In this document: positions 22,261 to 31,160 of the stretch, piece after piece
Numbering within the stretch: the first letter of the stretch is position 1
Layout of the letters: each line of letters opens with the position of its first letter
Source: an uncultured Prevotellaceae bacterium
GTDB taxonomy: Bacteria > Bacteroidota > Bacteroidia > Bacteroidales > Bacteroidaceae
Direction of reading: 5' to 3'
Length of the DNA stretch: 50,395 bases
NCBI GenBank assembly: GCA_902762565.1
Contig: CACWOS010000030.1
Location: 1 to 50,395 of the forward strand
Notes under the pieces: model-generated
Told to the model about the DNA's origin: nothing
Database searches by the model: none
Seen by the model: the letters and a program-made list of their open reading frames with translations, nothing else
Made by a program: the position numbers and the translations under genes

Positions 22261-23601
22261 ATGTCCGACACGTCACTAAAACGCCAATTGAAGATTCTGA
22301 CCATCCCAGTATTCATTGAGATGGCTCTGGTTATGATGCTAGGTGCCGTCGATACAGTGATGCTGAGTCGTTATAGTGACAATAGTGTGGCAGCAGTGGG
22401 GTTGGACAATCAGCTGATATCACTGGTATTTCTGGTTTATCAGTTCTTTTCAATGGGTGCGGCTATCCTTTGTGCGCAGTATATCGGCGCAGGGTTGAGG
22501 AAACGACTGGTACAGGTGGTGGGCATGGCGTTGACGGTGAACCTGATGTTGGGGTTGACGGTCAGTGCATTGCTGTTCTTCTATGCTGAAGGGTTATTGC
22601 AACTGATGGGGCTAAGACCTGAACTAATGGACGATGGTCTGGTATATCTACGACTGACGGGGGCGCTATCGTTCTTCCAGGCCATGTCGCTGACGTTCTC
22701 GGCATCGTTGCGTAGTGCTGACAAGGTGGTTTATCCCATGGTGGTGACAGGCATTGTAAACGTGCTGAACATCATAGGCAACTATGCTCTGATTTTTGGA
22801 CACTGGGGTTGTCCGCAACTGGGCGTAGAGGGTGCCGCCATAGCGACTGCTGCCAGTCGAGCCATTGCAATGGTGCTGTTGGCAATCATTCATTTCAGGA
22901 AACATATTCCACGTTTTCCGCTGCACTATTTCCGTCCGATGCCTTGGGGAGAGCTACGCAACCTATTCTATATAGGTATACCTGCAATGAGCGAAAACAT
23001 ATCGTACTGTCTGTCGCAGGTGGTCATCACGTTCTTCATCAATCAAATTAGCAATGAAGCACTGGCAGCGAGGACATATTGCCATAACATGATCATGTTT
23101 GTCTACTTGTTCTGCCTAAGCATTACGCAGGGTGGGGACATACTGGTGGGGCATCTGGTAGGACAGCAGCGCCATCAGGCGGCATATATTCTGGGTAACT
23201 ACTTCTTCAGATGGTCAATGATTATCACGTTGACAGGATCTGTGGTGCTAGCTTTGTGCGGACGCAGTATTCTCAATGCATTTACTGACAATCCGGAGAT
23301 TATAGCTATGGGCGTGTGGGTGCTTGTGGTTGACATTTTCTTGGAGGTTGGACGTACGGCCAATATCTTTGCTGGCAGTACGCTAAGAGCTACGGGCGAT
23401 ACGGTTTATCCTTTTGTGGTAGGTGTTATCTTCCAGTGGAGCATTGCCGTTGGACTGAGTTATGTCATTGGTATTCCATTAGGGTTCGGTCTTGTTGGTA
23501 TGTGGGTAGGTTTTGCACTGGACGAGAACATACGTGGTATAATACTCGTGCGCCGCTGGCGATCAGGCAAGTGGCGCACGAAAGGGTTTGTAAAAGGGTG
23601 A
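22261..23601 (+). CDS. MATE-family efflux transporter
   Basis: 446 aa with 12 predicted membrane segments in two six-helix bundles, an inner-membrane drug or metabolite exporter driven by Na+ or H+. Family features are MLGAVDTVMLSRYSDNSVAA near the N-terminus, GCPQLGVEGAAIATAASRA at the end of the first half and GSTLRATGDTVYPFVVGV in the second. The start is fixed by the promoter just upstream, part of which is duplicated near 17.9 kb. It is monocistronic and converges with the acidic-tailed protein gene. The substrate cannot be told. Confidence 0.92.
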   Translation: MSDTSLKRQLKILTIPVFIEMALVMMLGAVDTVMLSRYSDNSVAAVGLDNQLISLVFLVYQFFSMGAAILCAQYIGAGLRKRLVQVVGMALTVNLMLGLTVSALLFFYAEGLLQLMGLRPELMDDGLVYLRLTGALSFFQAMSLTFSASLRSADKVVYPMVVTGIVNVLNIIGNYALIFGHWGCPQLGVEGAAIATAASRAIAMVLLAIIHFRKHIPRFPLHYFRPMPWGELRNLFYIGIPAMSENISYCLSQVVITFFINQISNEALAARTYCHNMIMFVYLFCLSITQGGDILVGHLVGQQRHQAAYILGNYFFRWSMIITLTGSVVLALCGRSILNAFTDNPEIIAMGVWVLVVDIFLEVGRTANIFAGSTLRATGDTVYPFVVGVIFQWSIAVGLSYVIGIPLGFGLVGMWVGFALDENIRGIILVRRWRSGKWRTKGFVKG

Positions 23602-23620
23602 TTAGAGTGATATACTCTAA
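23602..23620. terminator. Weak bidirectional hairpin between convergent genes
   Basis: TTAGAGT (23602-23608) pairs with 23614-23620 around a 5-nt loop, followed by TTATTT on the plus strand. Short but well placed between two convergent stops. Confidence 0.4.
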
Positions 23621-23632
23621 TTATTTACGATT

Positions 23633-24454
23633 TTACTCGTCAGCGATGAAATCAGAGAGGCTTTCGGCATCTTCATCGTCAACCTCTTCGATGGCAAATG
23701 TGGTACGATAGTTGTTCTCGTTGATATCGTCGTCATTGGGGTCTTCCAACTCCACATCGTCCTCATCAGGCTTGTTGTAGTCGTCGATAATCTCAACGTC
23801 TGCATCTTCGTCTTCTTCCTCATCGTCATTATGCTCGTCGAACTTCATGCGTGGCTTGATGGCTTCGGGCTTCACCTTGGCAAAGATGGCTTCGACCCAC
23901 AGACCTTTCTCAACTTCGAGTACTTCATAGCCGTCGGCTACCTTCTTGTCGTACATGCCGCCCTTCTTGTGGAGTCGGTCCTTGGGTAGGGTAGTGGTGG
24001 AAATGTCGAAACCTGTCTCGATGATGTCCTGAATGGACTGTGACAGCGAATCCCAACCACCGCCGAAGTTGCGGTCGAGCACTTCGATGAGCTTAGCAGC
24101 AGAAATGTGGCGGATATTCTCGTAAGTGAGGTCAGTGACTCGCATGATGGGGCGTTTCTTGATGGCCCAAACGAGATTGGTGTCTTCGCCTAGTTTGATG
24201 ATGCCTACCTTGTAACCAAGCTTGGTGTATTTGGCTTGTGAGGGTTTGTCGTCCGATTTCAGTTCCTCTATCTGGAATGCGCTACGGATGATGCTAGCAT
24301 AATGGCGAAGGTTGTCCTTCAACTCGGCATCCTTATCGGCTGCAGAAAGCATACGGAAGATGTCGTTTTCCTGGATATCCCACACGGAACTCTTTGTCAG
24401 AGTCTTTAAGCTTAATGCTTTGCAATCTTTACTCTCTTTAGTCTCTTTCGTCAT
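23633..24454 (-). CDS. Conserved hypothetical protein with acidic tail
   Basis: 273 aa, cytoplasmic. I do not recognise a named family. Residues about 20-200 look like a folded domain (WDIQENDIFRMLSAADKD, HYASIIRSAFQIEEL, NIRHISAAKLIEVLDRNFGG). The last 70 residues are almost entirely Asp/Glu with a few Asn (EEEDEDADVEIIDDYNK). Such tails occur on RNA polymerase delta subunits and some histone-like chaperones, so a nucleic-acid-mimic role is possible, but this is analogy only. The first codons (MTKETKESKDCK) come from a short word repeat. It has a good promoter, divergent from that of rarA. Confidence 0.6.
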   Translation of the reverse strand: MTKETKESKDCKALSLKTLTKSSVWDIQENDIFRMLSAADKDAELKDNLRHYASIIRSAFQIEELKSDDKPSQAKYTKLGYKVGIIKLGEDTNLVWAIKKRPIMRVTDLTYENIRHISAAKLIEVLDRNFGGGWDSLSQSIQDIIETGFDISTTTLPKDRLHKKGGMYDKKVADGYEVLEVEKGLWVEAIFAKVKPEAIKPRMKFDEHNDDEEEDEDADVEIIDDYNKPDEDDVELEDPNDDDINENNYRTTFAIEEVDDEDAESLSDFIADE

Positions 24455-24485
24455 ATGATTATAATTGATTTCACGTTTTCGTGTG

Positions 24486-24516
24486 CAAATGTACGCACTT
24501 TATTTTCTATTTACAA
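24486..24516 (-). promoter_or_regulatory. Promoter of the acidic-tail gene
   Basis: Minus strand: TTG (revcomp 24514-24516), 20 nt, TACATTTG (revcomp 24486-24493); the start codon is 32 nt downstream. Confidence 0.65.
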
Positions 24517-24533
24517 GTTTTTTGCTGATATTT

Positions 24534-24564
24534 TTTGTAAATTACGCAAAATGTGTTAACTTTG
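24534..24564 (+). promoter_or_regulatory. Promoter of rarA
   Basis: TTTG (24534-24537), 19 nt, TAACTTTG (24557-24564). The start codon at 24576 follows 12 nt later, giving a very short leader. Confidence 0.7.
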
Positions 24565-24575
24565 CCACTCAAAAT

Positions 24576-25877
24576 ATGTCAGAACCATTAGCTGAACGGT
24601 TACGTCCACGTACTCTGGATGACTATATCGGACAAAAACATCTGGTAGGCGAGGGAGCGGTACTGCGCAAGATGATTGATGCAGGCCGTATATCTTCTTT
24701 TATATTATGGGGACCGCCAGGGGTGGGAAAAACGACGTTGGCACAGATTATTGCCAACAAGCTGCAGACACCATTCTACACGCTATCGGCTGTAACAAGC
24801 GGCGTAAAAGATGTACGTGACGTGATAGAACGGGCACAGAAGGGACGATTCTTCAATGAAGCATCGCCGATACTGTTTATTGACGAGATTCACCGTTTCT
24901 CGAAGTCACAGCAGGACTCGTTGTTGGGTGCTGTCGAGAAAGGTATCGTAACTCTGATTGGTGCAACGACAGAGAATCCATCGTTTGAGGTTATCCGTCC
25001 GTTGCTGTCGCGTTGTCAGCTGTATGTGCTGAAATCGCTGGAAAAAGACGACCTGCTGGGATTGCTCCAAAGAGCTATCACAAAAGATGTCTTCTTAAAG
25101 GAGAAAAACATCGAACTCAACGAGACGTCAGCATTGTTAAGATACAGTGGTGGTGATGCGCGTAAACTGCTGAATATATTAGAATTGGTAGTGGAAAGCT
25201 CTAGTAGTACTGGTATCGATAGTGATACTAGTAAAACCAGTATCACCATCACTGATGAAATGGTGGAAAAATGCTTGCAGCAGAACCCACTGGCATACGA
25301 TAAAGATGGCGAGATGCACTACGACATCATCTCGGCTTTTATCAAATCCATACGAGGAAGCGATCCTGATGCTGCACTGTACTGGATGGCCCGTATGATA
25401 GAGGGTGGGGAAGACCCTCAGTTTATTGCCAGACGTATGGTCATATCGGCCTCTGAGGACATTGGCCTGGCTAATCCAAACGCCTTATTACTGGCAAATG
25501 CAGCCTTTGATACAGTGATGAAGATTGGGTGGCCAGAGGCACGGATAGCTCTGGCAGAATGCTGTGTTTATCTGGCGACATCACCCAAGAGCAATTCAGC
25601 ATATCTCGGCATTGACAAGGCCTTAGAACTGGTAAGACAGACTGGTAATCAGCCCGTTCCGTTACCTTTAAGGAATGCACCTACAAAGTTGATGAAAGAG
25701 TTGGGCTATCATGACGGTTACAAGTATCCACATGATTATCCTGGACATTTTACACCACAGCAGTATATGCCTGATGCGCTGCAGAATGAGCGTCTTTGGT
25801 TTGCCCAGCATTCGCCAGCAGAAGAGAAATTGTACGAAAGAATGGTGAATTATTGGGGTGAAAGGTACGAAAAATAG
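24576..25877 (+). CDS. rarA: Replication-associated recombination ATPase RarA
   Basis: 433 aa AAA+ ATPase of the RarA/MgsA family, related to clamp loaders and acting at stalled replication forks. Walker A is GPPGVGKTT (residues 46-54), Walker B LFIDEIHRF, sensor 1 GATTENP, and the C-terminal tetramerisation region contains LYWMARMIEGGEDPQFIARR and AARIALAECCVYLA-like sequence. The start is the ATG after the promoter at 24534-24564; an upstream in-frame start at 24465 would lie before the promoter. Near residue 210 an insertion of 9-nt word repeats (25201-25258) encodes a Ser/Thr/Asp-rich linker. Confidence 0.94.
   Translation: MSEPLAERLRPRTLDDYIGQKHLVGEGAVLRKMIDAGRISSFILWGPPGVGKTTLAQIIANKLQTPFYTLSAVTSGVKDVRDVIERAQKGRFFNEASPILFIDEIHRFSKSQQDSLLGAVEKGIVTLIGATTENPSFEVIRPLLSRCQLYVLKSLEKDDLLGLLQRAITKDVFLKEKNIELNETSALLRYSGGDARKLLNILELVVESSSSTGIDSDTSKTSITITDEMVEKCLQQNPLAYDKDGEMHYDIISAFIKSIRGSDPDAALYWMARMIEGGEDPQFIARRMVISASEDIGLANPNALLLANAAFDTVMKIGWPEARIALAECCVYLATSPKSNSAYLGIDKALELVRQTGNQPVPLPLRNAPTKLMKELGYHDGYKYPHDYPGHFTPQQYMPDALQNERLWFAQHSPAEEKLYERMVNYWGERYEK
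25201..25258 (+). repeat. In-frame 9-nt word repeat in rarA
   Basis: Degenerate copies of ctagtagta/tagtgatac/tagtaaaac/cagtatcac encode STGIDSDTSKTSITIT between two conserved parts of RarA. Confidence 0.6.
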
Positions 25878-25903
25878 CACTCACGTGTTATGATAAATAG
25901 AAT

Positions 25904-26521
25904 ATGGAATACGACGAGATATTACAGCAAATTATAGAGTTTTTAGGAACGTTTGCCTTTGCCATTTCAGGAATACGACATGCTGCAGCCAAGCATTTTG
26001 ACTGGTTTGGCGGCTATGTCTGTGGCATTGCTGTGGCAATTGGTGGTGGTACAATTCGCGATGTGATGCTGGGTACCACGCCATTTTGGATGACCAATCC
26101 ATTTTATATGATTTGTACGGCGTTGGCATTGATATTCGTCGTAATTTTCGCCAAACACATGGAAGGCCTCAGAAATACGTGGTTTGTGTTCGATACATTA
26201 GGTTTGGCTCTTTTTACGATTGCAGGAATCCAAAAATCGCTCGTTTTCGGACAGCCATACTGGGTAGCGATAATTATGGGCTGTATAACTGGTTCTGCTG
26301 GTGGCGTCATCCGTGATGTTTTGCTGAACAACGAACCTGTGATTTTTCATCGGGAAATTTACGCAATGGCTGCTGCACTTGGAGGAATAACATATTGGAT
26401 GCTAGATTATTGTGGTGTAGCCATTGAAGTAACCGTTATATCATCTTTTATTGTCACTTGTCTGATTCGTTTCCTAGCTGTTCGATATCATTTATCGTTA
26501 CCAATTCTCAAGAACGAATAA
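25904..26521 (+). CDS. TRIC-type cation channel protein (UPF0126)
   Basis: 205 aa, seven hydrophobic segments made of two three-helix repeats. Each repeat carries the glycine-rich family motif: AIGGGTIRDVMLG in the first and GSAGGVIRDVLLNNEP in the second. The family (YadS/UPF0126, formerly called glycine transporter) includes bacterial homologues of TRIC channels that conduct monovalent cations. The gene follows rarA after 26 nt on the same strand and may be cotranscribed. Physiological role in this organism unknown. Confidence 0.88.
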   Translation: MEYDEILQQIIEFLGTFAFAISGIRHAAAKHFDWFGGYVCGIAVAIGGGTIRDVMLGTTPFWMTNPFYMICTALALIFVVIFAKHMEGLRNTWFVFDTLGLALFTIAGIQKSLVFGQPYWVAIIMGCITGSAGGVIRDVLLNNEPVIFHREIYAMAAALGGITYWMLDYCGVAIEVTVISSFIVTCLIRFLAVRYHLSLPILKNE

Positions 26522-26637
26522 GAGTTAAAGAATAATAGTCATTTATTTCTATTTATCATAATGACGATTATTTCCAAAATTATAAATTTGATTTCTAACG
26601 TCTATTCGTGCAAAAAATACAATAATAATAAGAAAAA

Positions 26638-26669
26638 TTTGGTGGTTTGCTTTTTTTTCAGTAATTTTG
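26638..26669 (+). promoter_or_regulatory. Promoter of purU
   Basis: TTTG (26638-26641), 20 nt, TAATTTTG (26662-26669). The rest of the gap 26522-26727 is AT-rich and I see no gene in it. Confidence 0.6.
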
Positions 26670-26727
26670 CGCATTATTTTAAATAAGGTACGTAAAAAGC
26701 ATAGAAATTTAAAATTCGACACGATAA

Positions 26728-27591
26728 ATGAAACCAACAGCAATTTTGCTTCTTCACTGTCCAGACCAGCAAGGTATTATTTCAGAGGTAACAAGATTTA
26801 TCACTGACAACAAAGGAAACATCGTTTATTTGGATCAATATGTAGACAATGTTGATGGCATGTTTTTCATGCGCATTGAATGGGAACTGGACGGATTCCT
26901 AATTCCTCGCGACAAATTATACGATTACATTAATACATTGTATGCTCAGCGCTATCAGATGAAATTTACGCTGTATTACAGTGACAAACGTCCACGCATG
27001 GCTATTTTTGTGTCAAAAATGAGCCATTGTCTGTACGATCTGCTGGCACGTTGGAAAGCTGGCGAATTCAACTGTGATATTCCGTGTATTGTATCTAACC
27101 ACGAGGATTTGCGCTATGTAGCAGAACAATTTGGTATTCCTTACTACGTGTGGAGCATCAAAAAAGACCATTCTAACAAGGAAAAAGTCGAGAAAGCCGA
27201 GATGGAACTGTTGAAGAAAGAAGATATCTCGTTCATTGTTCTGGCCCGTTATATGCAGATTATCAGCGACGAGATGATTGCCGAATATCCGCATCATATC
27301 ATCAATATCCACCACTCGTTCCTGCCTGCTTTTGTGGGTGCCAAGCCCTATCATCAGGCATATGAGCGTGGCGTGAAAATTATTGGAGCCACGAGTCACT
27401 ATGTAACTGCTGAACTTGATGCTGGCCCTATCATTGAACAAGATGTGACACGCATCACCCATAAGGACACTCCTGAGAGTCTGGTGCTGAAAGGCAAAGA
27501 TCTCGAGAAGATTGTGCTGTCGCACGCTGTCTCGAAGCATATTCAGCGTAAGATACTGACTTACAAGAACAAAACAATCATCTTCTCGTAA
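26728..27591 (+). CDS. purU: Formyltetrahydrofolate deformylase
   Basis: 287 aa. It hydrolyses 10-formyl-THF to formate and THF, balancing one-carbon units and supplying formate to purine synthesis. Residues 1-85 are an ACT-type regulatory domain (ILLLHCPDQQGIISEVTRF); the rest is a formyltransferase fold with MAIFVSKMSHCLYDLL, catalytic NIHHSFLPAFVGAKPYHQA (Asn-His) and the Asp in ELDAGPIIEQDV. Length is typical. It precedes the his genes by 35 nt filled with word repeats and may or may not be cotranscribed with them. Confidence 0.95.
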   Translation: MKPTAILLLHCPDQQGIISEVTRFITDNKGNIVYLDQYVDNVDGMFFMRIEWELDGFLIPRDKLYDYINTLYAQRYQMKFTLYYSDKRPRMAIFVSKMSHCLYDLLARWKAGEFNCDIPCIVSNHEDLRYVAEQFGIPYYVWSIKKDHSNKEKVEKAEMELLKKEDISFIVLARYMQIISDEMIAEYPHHIINIHHSFLPAFVGAKPYHQAYERGVKIIGATSHYVTAELDAGPIIEQDVTRITHKDTPESLVLKGKDLEKIVLSHAVSKHIQRKILTYKNKTIIFS

Positions 27592-27594
27592 AAG

Positions 27595-27626
27595 AAGACC
27601 ACGGATTTCACGGATTGAACAGATTT
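27595..27626. repeat. Short drifting word repeat (CACGGATTT type)
   Basis: Degenerate 9-nt words (cacggattt, cacggattg, aacagattt) fill the purU-hisH gap right up to the hisH start codon. Confidence 0.65.
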
Positions 27627-28217
27627 ATGAACGTAGCAATCGTAAAATATAATGCTGGAAACATCTACAGCGTGGTAAATGCCCTTCGCAGAATGGGTAT
27701 AGAACCCCTACTGACGGACGACGCTGAGCAGCTGCAGAAGGCTGACCGCGTACTGTTTCCTGGTCAGGGACATGCTGCGGAAGCGATGGAATACCTGAAG
27801 GCACGTAGACTTGACGAGGTCATTCGTGACCTGAAACAGCCTGTCTTCGGCATTTGTGTAGGTCAGCAGCTTCTCTGCAAACACTCTGAGGAAGGCGACG
27901 CAGACTGTATTGGCATCTTCGATGCAGAAGTCAAGCGTTTTCAGCCAAAGAAACACGAGGACAAGGTGCCCTGTATGGGTTGGCAGAATCTTAGCAACCT
28001 CAAGTCATCATTGATGGAAGGCTTGGGCGAGAATCCCTATGTCTATTTCGTGCACAGCTACTATGTGCCTGTTTGCGAAGAGACCATTGCTACGGCCGAC
28101 TACATTCTCCCCTACTCTGCGTCTATGCATAAGGACAACTTCTACACCTGCCAATTTCATCCTGAAAAGAGTGGAAAGGTCGGAGAACAAATTTTAAAGA
28201 ATTTCTTAGAGCTATGA
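27627..28217 (+). CDS. hisH: Imidazole glycerol phosphate synthase, glutaminase subunit
   Basis: 196 aa class I glutamine amidotransferase that delivers ammonia to HisF in histidine synthesis. The nucleophile C77 is in FGICVGQQLLC; the His-Glu pair is in FHPEKSGKVG. The ATG at 27627 (MNVAIVKYNAGN) is the normal family start; the in-frame TTG at 27615 falls in a word repeat. Its last four bases overlap hisA (ATGA), and hisF and hisIE follow with overlaps, so the four genes are one tightly coupled block. hisG, hisD, hisC and hisB are not in the window. Confidence 0.95.
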   Translation: MNVAIVKYNAGNIYSVVNALRRMGIEPLLTDDAEQLQKADRVLFPGQGHAAEAMEYLKARRLDEVIRDLKQPVFGICVGQQLLCKHSEEGDADCIGIFDAEVKRFQPKKHEDKVPCMGWQNLSNLKSSLMEGLGENPYVYFVHSYYVPVCEETIATADYILPYSASMHKDNFYTCQFHPEKSGKVGEQILKNFLEL

Positions 28218-28936
28218 TAGAACTGATTCCCGCAATAGATATTATCAATGGACAATGCGTGCGCCTTACCAAGGGTGACTATGACCAGAAGACTGTCTAT
28301 GGCAGTCCGTTAGTTATGGCTCTGGAGTTTGAGCGCATTGGTTATCAGCGTCTGCATGTGGTAGACTTGGATGGTGCAAAATCAAAGCATATCGTCAACA
28401 GTCCAGTGCTCAGTCAGATTATGACAGAGACGAAACTGACGGTCGACTTTGGTGGCGGTATCAAGACTGATGAAGACATCGAGGTGGCTTTCAATCATGG
28501 AGCCTCAATGGTAACCATTGGCAGTATTGCCGTCACAGAACCAGACCGTTTTATGGGGTGGTTGGAGAAATACGGTGCTGAGCGCATTATCCTAGGTGCT
28601 GACGTCAGAAATGGCAAGATTAGCATCAATGGTTGGAAGGAAGATTCCACAGAAGACCTCCTACCCTTCCTCCAAAAATATATCGACGCTGGAGTCAGTA
28701 AGGTACTCTGTACAGAGATATCGAAAGATGGCACGTTGGCAGGTCCAGCCATCGACCTGTATAAGAAGGTGATGGAAGCCTATCCTCAGCTGCATCTGAT
28801 AGCCAGTGGTGGTGTATCGTCTATCAATGACATCAAGGCTTTGGATGCTGCAGGCATTCCTGCTGTAGTCTTCGGTAAGGCTATTTATGAAGGTAAAATC
28901 AATCTACAAGAACTATGGGACTGGCAAAACGCATAA
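28214..28936 (+). CDS. hisA: ProFAR isomerase
   Basis: 240 aa beta/alpha barrel that opens the ribose ring of ProFAR to give PRFAR, the substrate of HisFH. Catalytic-type aspartates are in [14 protein letters not shown] and in the second half ([11 protein letters not shown] region); phosphate-binding glycines are in VDFGGGIKT and IASGGVSSI. Overlaps hisH by 4 nt and hisF by 22 nt. Confidence 0.95.
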   Translation: MIELIPAIDIINGQCVRLTKGDYDQKTVYGSPLVMALEFERIGYQRLHVVDLDGAKSKHIVNSPVLSQIMTETKLTVDFGGGIKTDEDIEVAFNHGASMVTIGSIAVTEPDRFMGWLEKYGAERIILGADVRNGKISINGWKEDSTEDLLPFLQKYIDAGVSKVLCTEISKDGTLAGPAIDLYKKVMEAYPQLHLIASGGVSSINDIKALDAAGIPAVVFGKAIYEGKINLQELWDWQNA

Positions 28937-29673
28937 TACCTTGTTTGGACGTCAAAGACGGTGAAACCGTAAAAGGCATCAACTTCGTAAATCTGCGAAG
29001 TGCCGGTGACCCCGTAGAACTCGGCAAAGCCTATTCTGAGCAGGGTGCCGACGAGTTGTGCTTTCTGGACATCACAGCATCTTTTGAAGGCCGCAAAACG
29101 TTTACCGAGATGGTGACAAAGGTAGCCCAGACGCTGAATATCCCGTTTACTGTTGGTGGTGGCATCAACGAGTTGAAGGATGTAGAGCGCCTGCTCTATG
29201 CTGGAGCCGATAAGGTGAGTATTAATTCTGCAGCCATTCGTCGCCCTGAACTCATCGACGAGATTACAAACCGTTTTGGTAGTCAGGTGTGTGTGGTAGC
29301 CATCGATGCACGTCTGGATGAAGACGGCTGGCACTGCTATCTGAAGGGTGGTCGCGAACGTACGGAACGAGGACTATTCGAGTGGGCCCGAGAAGCTCAG
29401 GAACGTGGTGCTGGCGAGATACTGTTTACGTCGATGAATCACGACGGTACGAAGAACGGCTATGCTAACGAGGCCCTGCGTGAATTGGCAGATACGCTAT
29501 CGATACCCATCATAGCCAGTGGTGGCGCAGGAAAGAAGGAACACTTCCGCGATGTGTTCACAGATGGACATGCTGATGCCGCATTGGCCGCCTCTGTGTT
29601 CCACTTTGGAGAGATACCCGTTCCAGAACTGAAACAATACTTAAGACAAGAAGGAATAAACGTAAGAATATGA
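28915..29673 (+). CDS. hisF: Imidazole glycerol phosphate synthase, cyclase subunit
   Basis: 252 aa beta/alpha barrel paralogous to HisA. It combines PRFAR with ammonia from HisH to make imidazole glycerol phosphate and AICAR, so it also connects to purine synthesis. Catalytic-type aspartates are in [16 protein letters not shown] and in the [14 protein letters not shown] strand; [12 protein letters not shown] binds phosphate. The 22-nt overlap with hisA and 4-nt overlap with hisIE imply coupled translation. Confidence 0.95.
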   Translation: MGLAKRIIPCLDVKDGETVKGINFVNLRSAGDPVELGKAYSEQGADELCFLDITASFEGRKTFTEMVTKVAQTLNIPFTVGGGINELKDVERLLYAGADKVSINSAAIRRPELIDEITNRFGSQVCVVAIDARLDEDGWHCYLKGGRERTERGLFEWAREAQERGAGEILFTSMNHDGTKNGYANEALRELADTLSIPIIASGGAGKKEHFRDVFTDGHADAALAASVFHFGEIPVPELKQYLRQEGINVRI

Positions 29674-30317
29674 AGATAGATTTCGAGAAGATGGATGGAC
29701 TTGTGCCTGCCATCATACAAGACGCTACGACGAAGAACGTGCTGATGCTAGGTTTCATGAATGAGGAAGCCTACGAGAAGACCCTTGCCACCAAGCACGT
29801 CACCTTCTGGAGCCGTACCCGTAATACGCTGTGGACGAAGGGAGAGACCAGTGGTCATTTCCTAAACCTCGTGGATATGAAGATTGACTGCGACAACGAC
29901 ACCCTGCTGGTTCGTGTAAATCCTGTCGGTCCTACCTGTCATACTGGTACAGATACTTGTTGGGGGGAGGAAAACGAGAGCAATCCCCTACTCTTCCTGT
30001 CAGAACTGCAGTCGTTCATCGACAAGCGCAAGCAGGAGATGCCTGAAGGGTCATATACCACCAGTCTCTTTACCAAAGGTGTTAACAAGATTGCCCAGAA
30101 GGTTGGCGAAGAAGCGCTGGAGACAGTCATCGAAGCTACCAATGGTACGGACGATCATCTGGTCTATGAGGCCAGCGACTTGCTGTATCATCTCATTGTC
30201 TTGCTGACTGAGAAAGGTCTGCGCATCGAGGATGTTGCTGAAGAACTGCACAAACGCCACGATCCCGAGTGGGATAAGCAACGTCGTGAAGCCAAAGCTG
30301 CAGGAAAGATGAAATGA
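29670..30317 (+). CDS. hisIE: Bifunctional PR-AMP cyclohydrolase/PR-ATP pyrophosphohydrolase
   Basis: 215 aa fusion of two histidine-pathway enzymes. The N-terminal HisI half (residues 1-115) has [18 protein letters not shown] and the metal-site CHTGTDTCW; the C-terminal HisE half has [13 protein letters not shown] and [12 protein letters not shown]. It carries out steps 2 and 3 of histidine synthesis. Its position at the end of the overlapping hisH-A-F block fits an operon. It is followed by a 44-nt gap before ftsE. Confidence 0.95.
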   Translation: MKIDFEKMDGLVPAIIQDATTKNVLMLGFMNEEAYEKTLATKHVTFWSRTRNTLWTKGETSGHFLNLVDMKIDCDNDTLLVRVNPVGPTCHTGTDTCWGEENESNPLLFLSELQSFIDKRKQEMPEGSYTTSLFTKGVNKIAQKVGEEALETVIEATNGTDDHLVYEASDLLYHLIVLLTEKGLRIEDVAEELHKRHDPEWDKQRREAKAAGKMK

Positions 30318-30361
30318 GCGGGCATGTTAAAATAATGAATAATGTATAGCAAAATACCAAT

Positions 30362-31120
30362 ATGTTAGTAGACTACAAGAAAGTAAATATCAATCAGCTG
30401 GACGGCACACCCGTATTGCATGATGTAGACTTTCATGTTGATGAAGGCGAATTCATCTATATTATCGGCCGTGTAGGTTCAGGTAAGAGTTCGTTGCTGA
30501 AAACGCTCTATTTTGAACTCGACATAAACGAAGCTGAAAACGCTATTGTGTTAAATCATGATCTTCGTGGTTTGAAGCGTAAGTATGTGCCGGCATTGCG
30601 ACGTCAGATGGGTATTATATTCCAAGATTTCCAGTTGCTGAGCGACCGTACTGTTCACGACAACTTGGCTTTCGTTCTGAAAGCTACGGGATGGAAGGAC
30701 AAGTCTGAGATAGAAGAACGTATCAATGATGTTCTGGAGGATGTAGAGTTGCAAGAGTTTGCCGACAGATTTCCTCACGAGTTATCAGGTGGTGAACAAC
30801 AGCGTGTAGCGATTGCACGTTCTATGCTGAACAACCCCAAAATCATCATTGCCGACGAGCCTACTGGTAATCTGGATTCCGATACCGCGGCTAATATTAT
30901 ACGTCTGTTGCGTCAGATAACACAATCAGGTACTGCTGTTGTAATGACTACGCATAATATTCCGTTGCTCGACGATTATCCTGGCATCGTATATCGGTGC
31001 ATCGACCATCAGTTGGAAGAAATCACAAACGACTACAATAAGATGGCATTGGCTGAAGAGGAAGAAGCGTCTGCGCAACAGGTAGTTGACTATTCAACAC
31101 GTGAAGACCTTTCTATTTAA
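30362..31120 (+). CDS. ftsE: FtsE-like ABC ATPase
   Basis: 252 aa. Walker [13 protein letters not shown] (about 37-47), Q-loop [14 protein letters not shown], signature LSGGEQQR, Walker [13 protein letters not shown] and the switch His in MTTHNIPLL are all present. The FQDFQLL segment and overall sequence fit FtsE, which with the membrane protein FtsX controls septal peptidoglycan hydrolases. No ftsX lies next to it, and about 25 residues beyond the core ([20 protein letters not shown]) form an acidic tail. Other small ABC ATPases of the LolD type are the alternative. Confidence 0.82.
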   Translation: MLVDYKKVNINQLDGTPVLHDVDFHVDEGEFIYIIGRVGSGKSSLLKTLYFELDINEAENAIVLNHDLRGLKRKYVPALRRQMGIIFQDFQLLSDRTVHDNLAFVLKATGWKDKSEIEERINDVLEDVELQEFADRFPHELSGGEQQRVAIARSMLNNPKIIIADEPTGNLDSDTAANIIRLLRQITQSGTAVVMTTHNIPLLDDYPGIVYRCIDHQLEEITNDYNKMALAEEEEASAQQVVDYSTREDLSI

Positions 31121-31160
31121 TTTTGTATAGTTCAGAATATTAAGATAAAAAAATAGCGAT

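Noticed and set aside
24465-24575. N-terminal extension of rarA by 37 codons
   Set aside because: The promoter of rarA lies inside it, and conserved RarA sequence begins at 24576.
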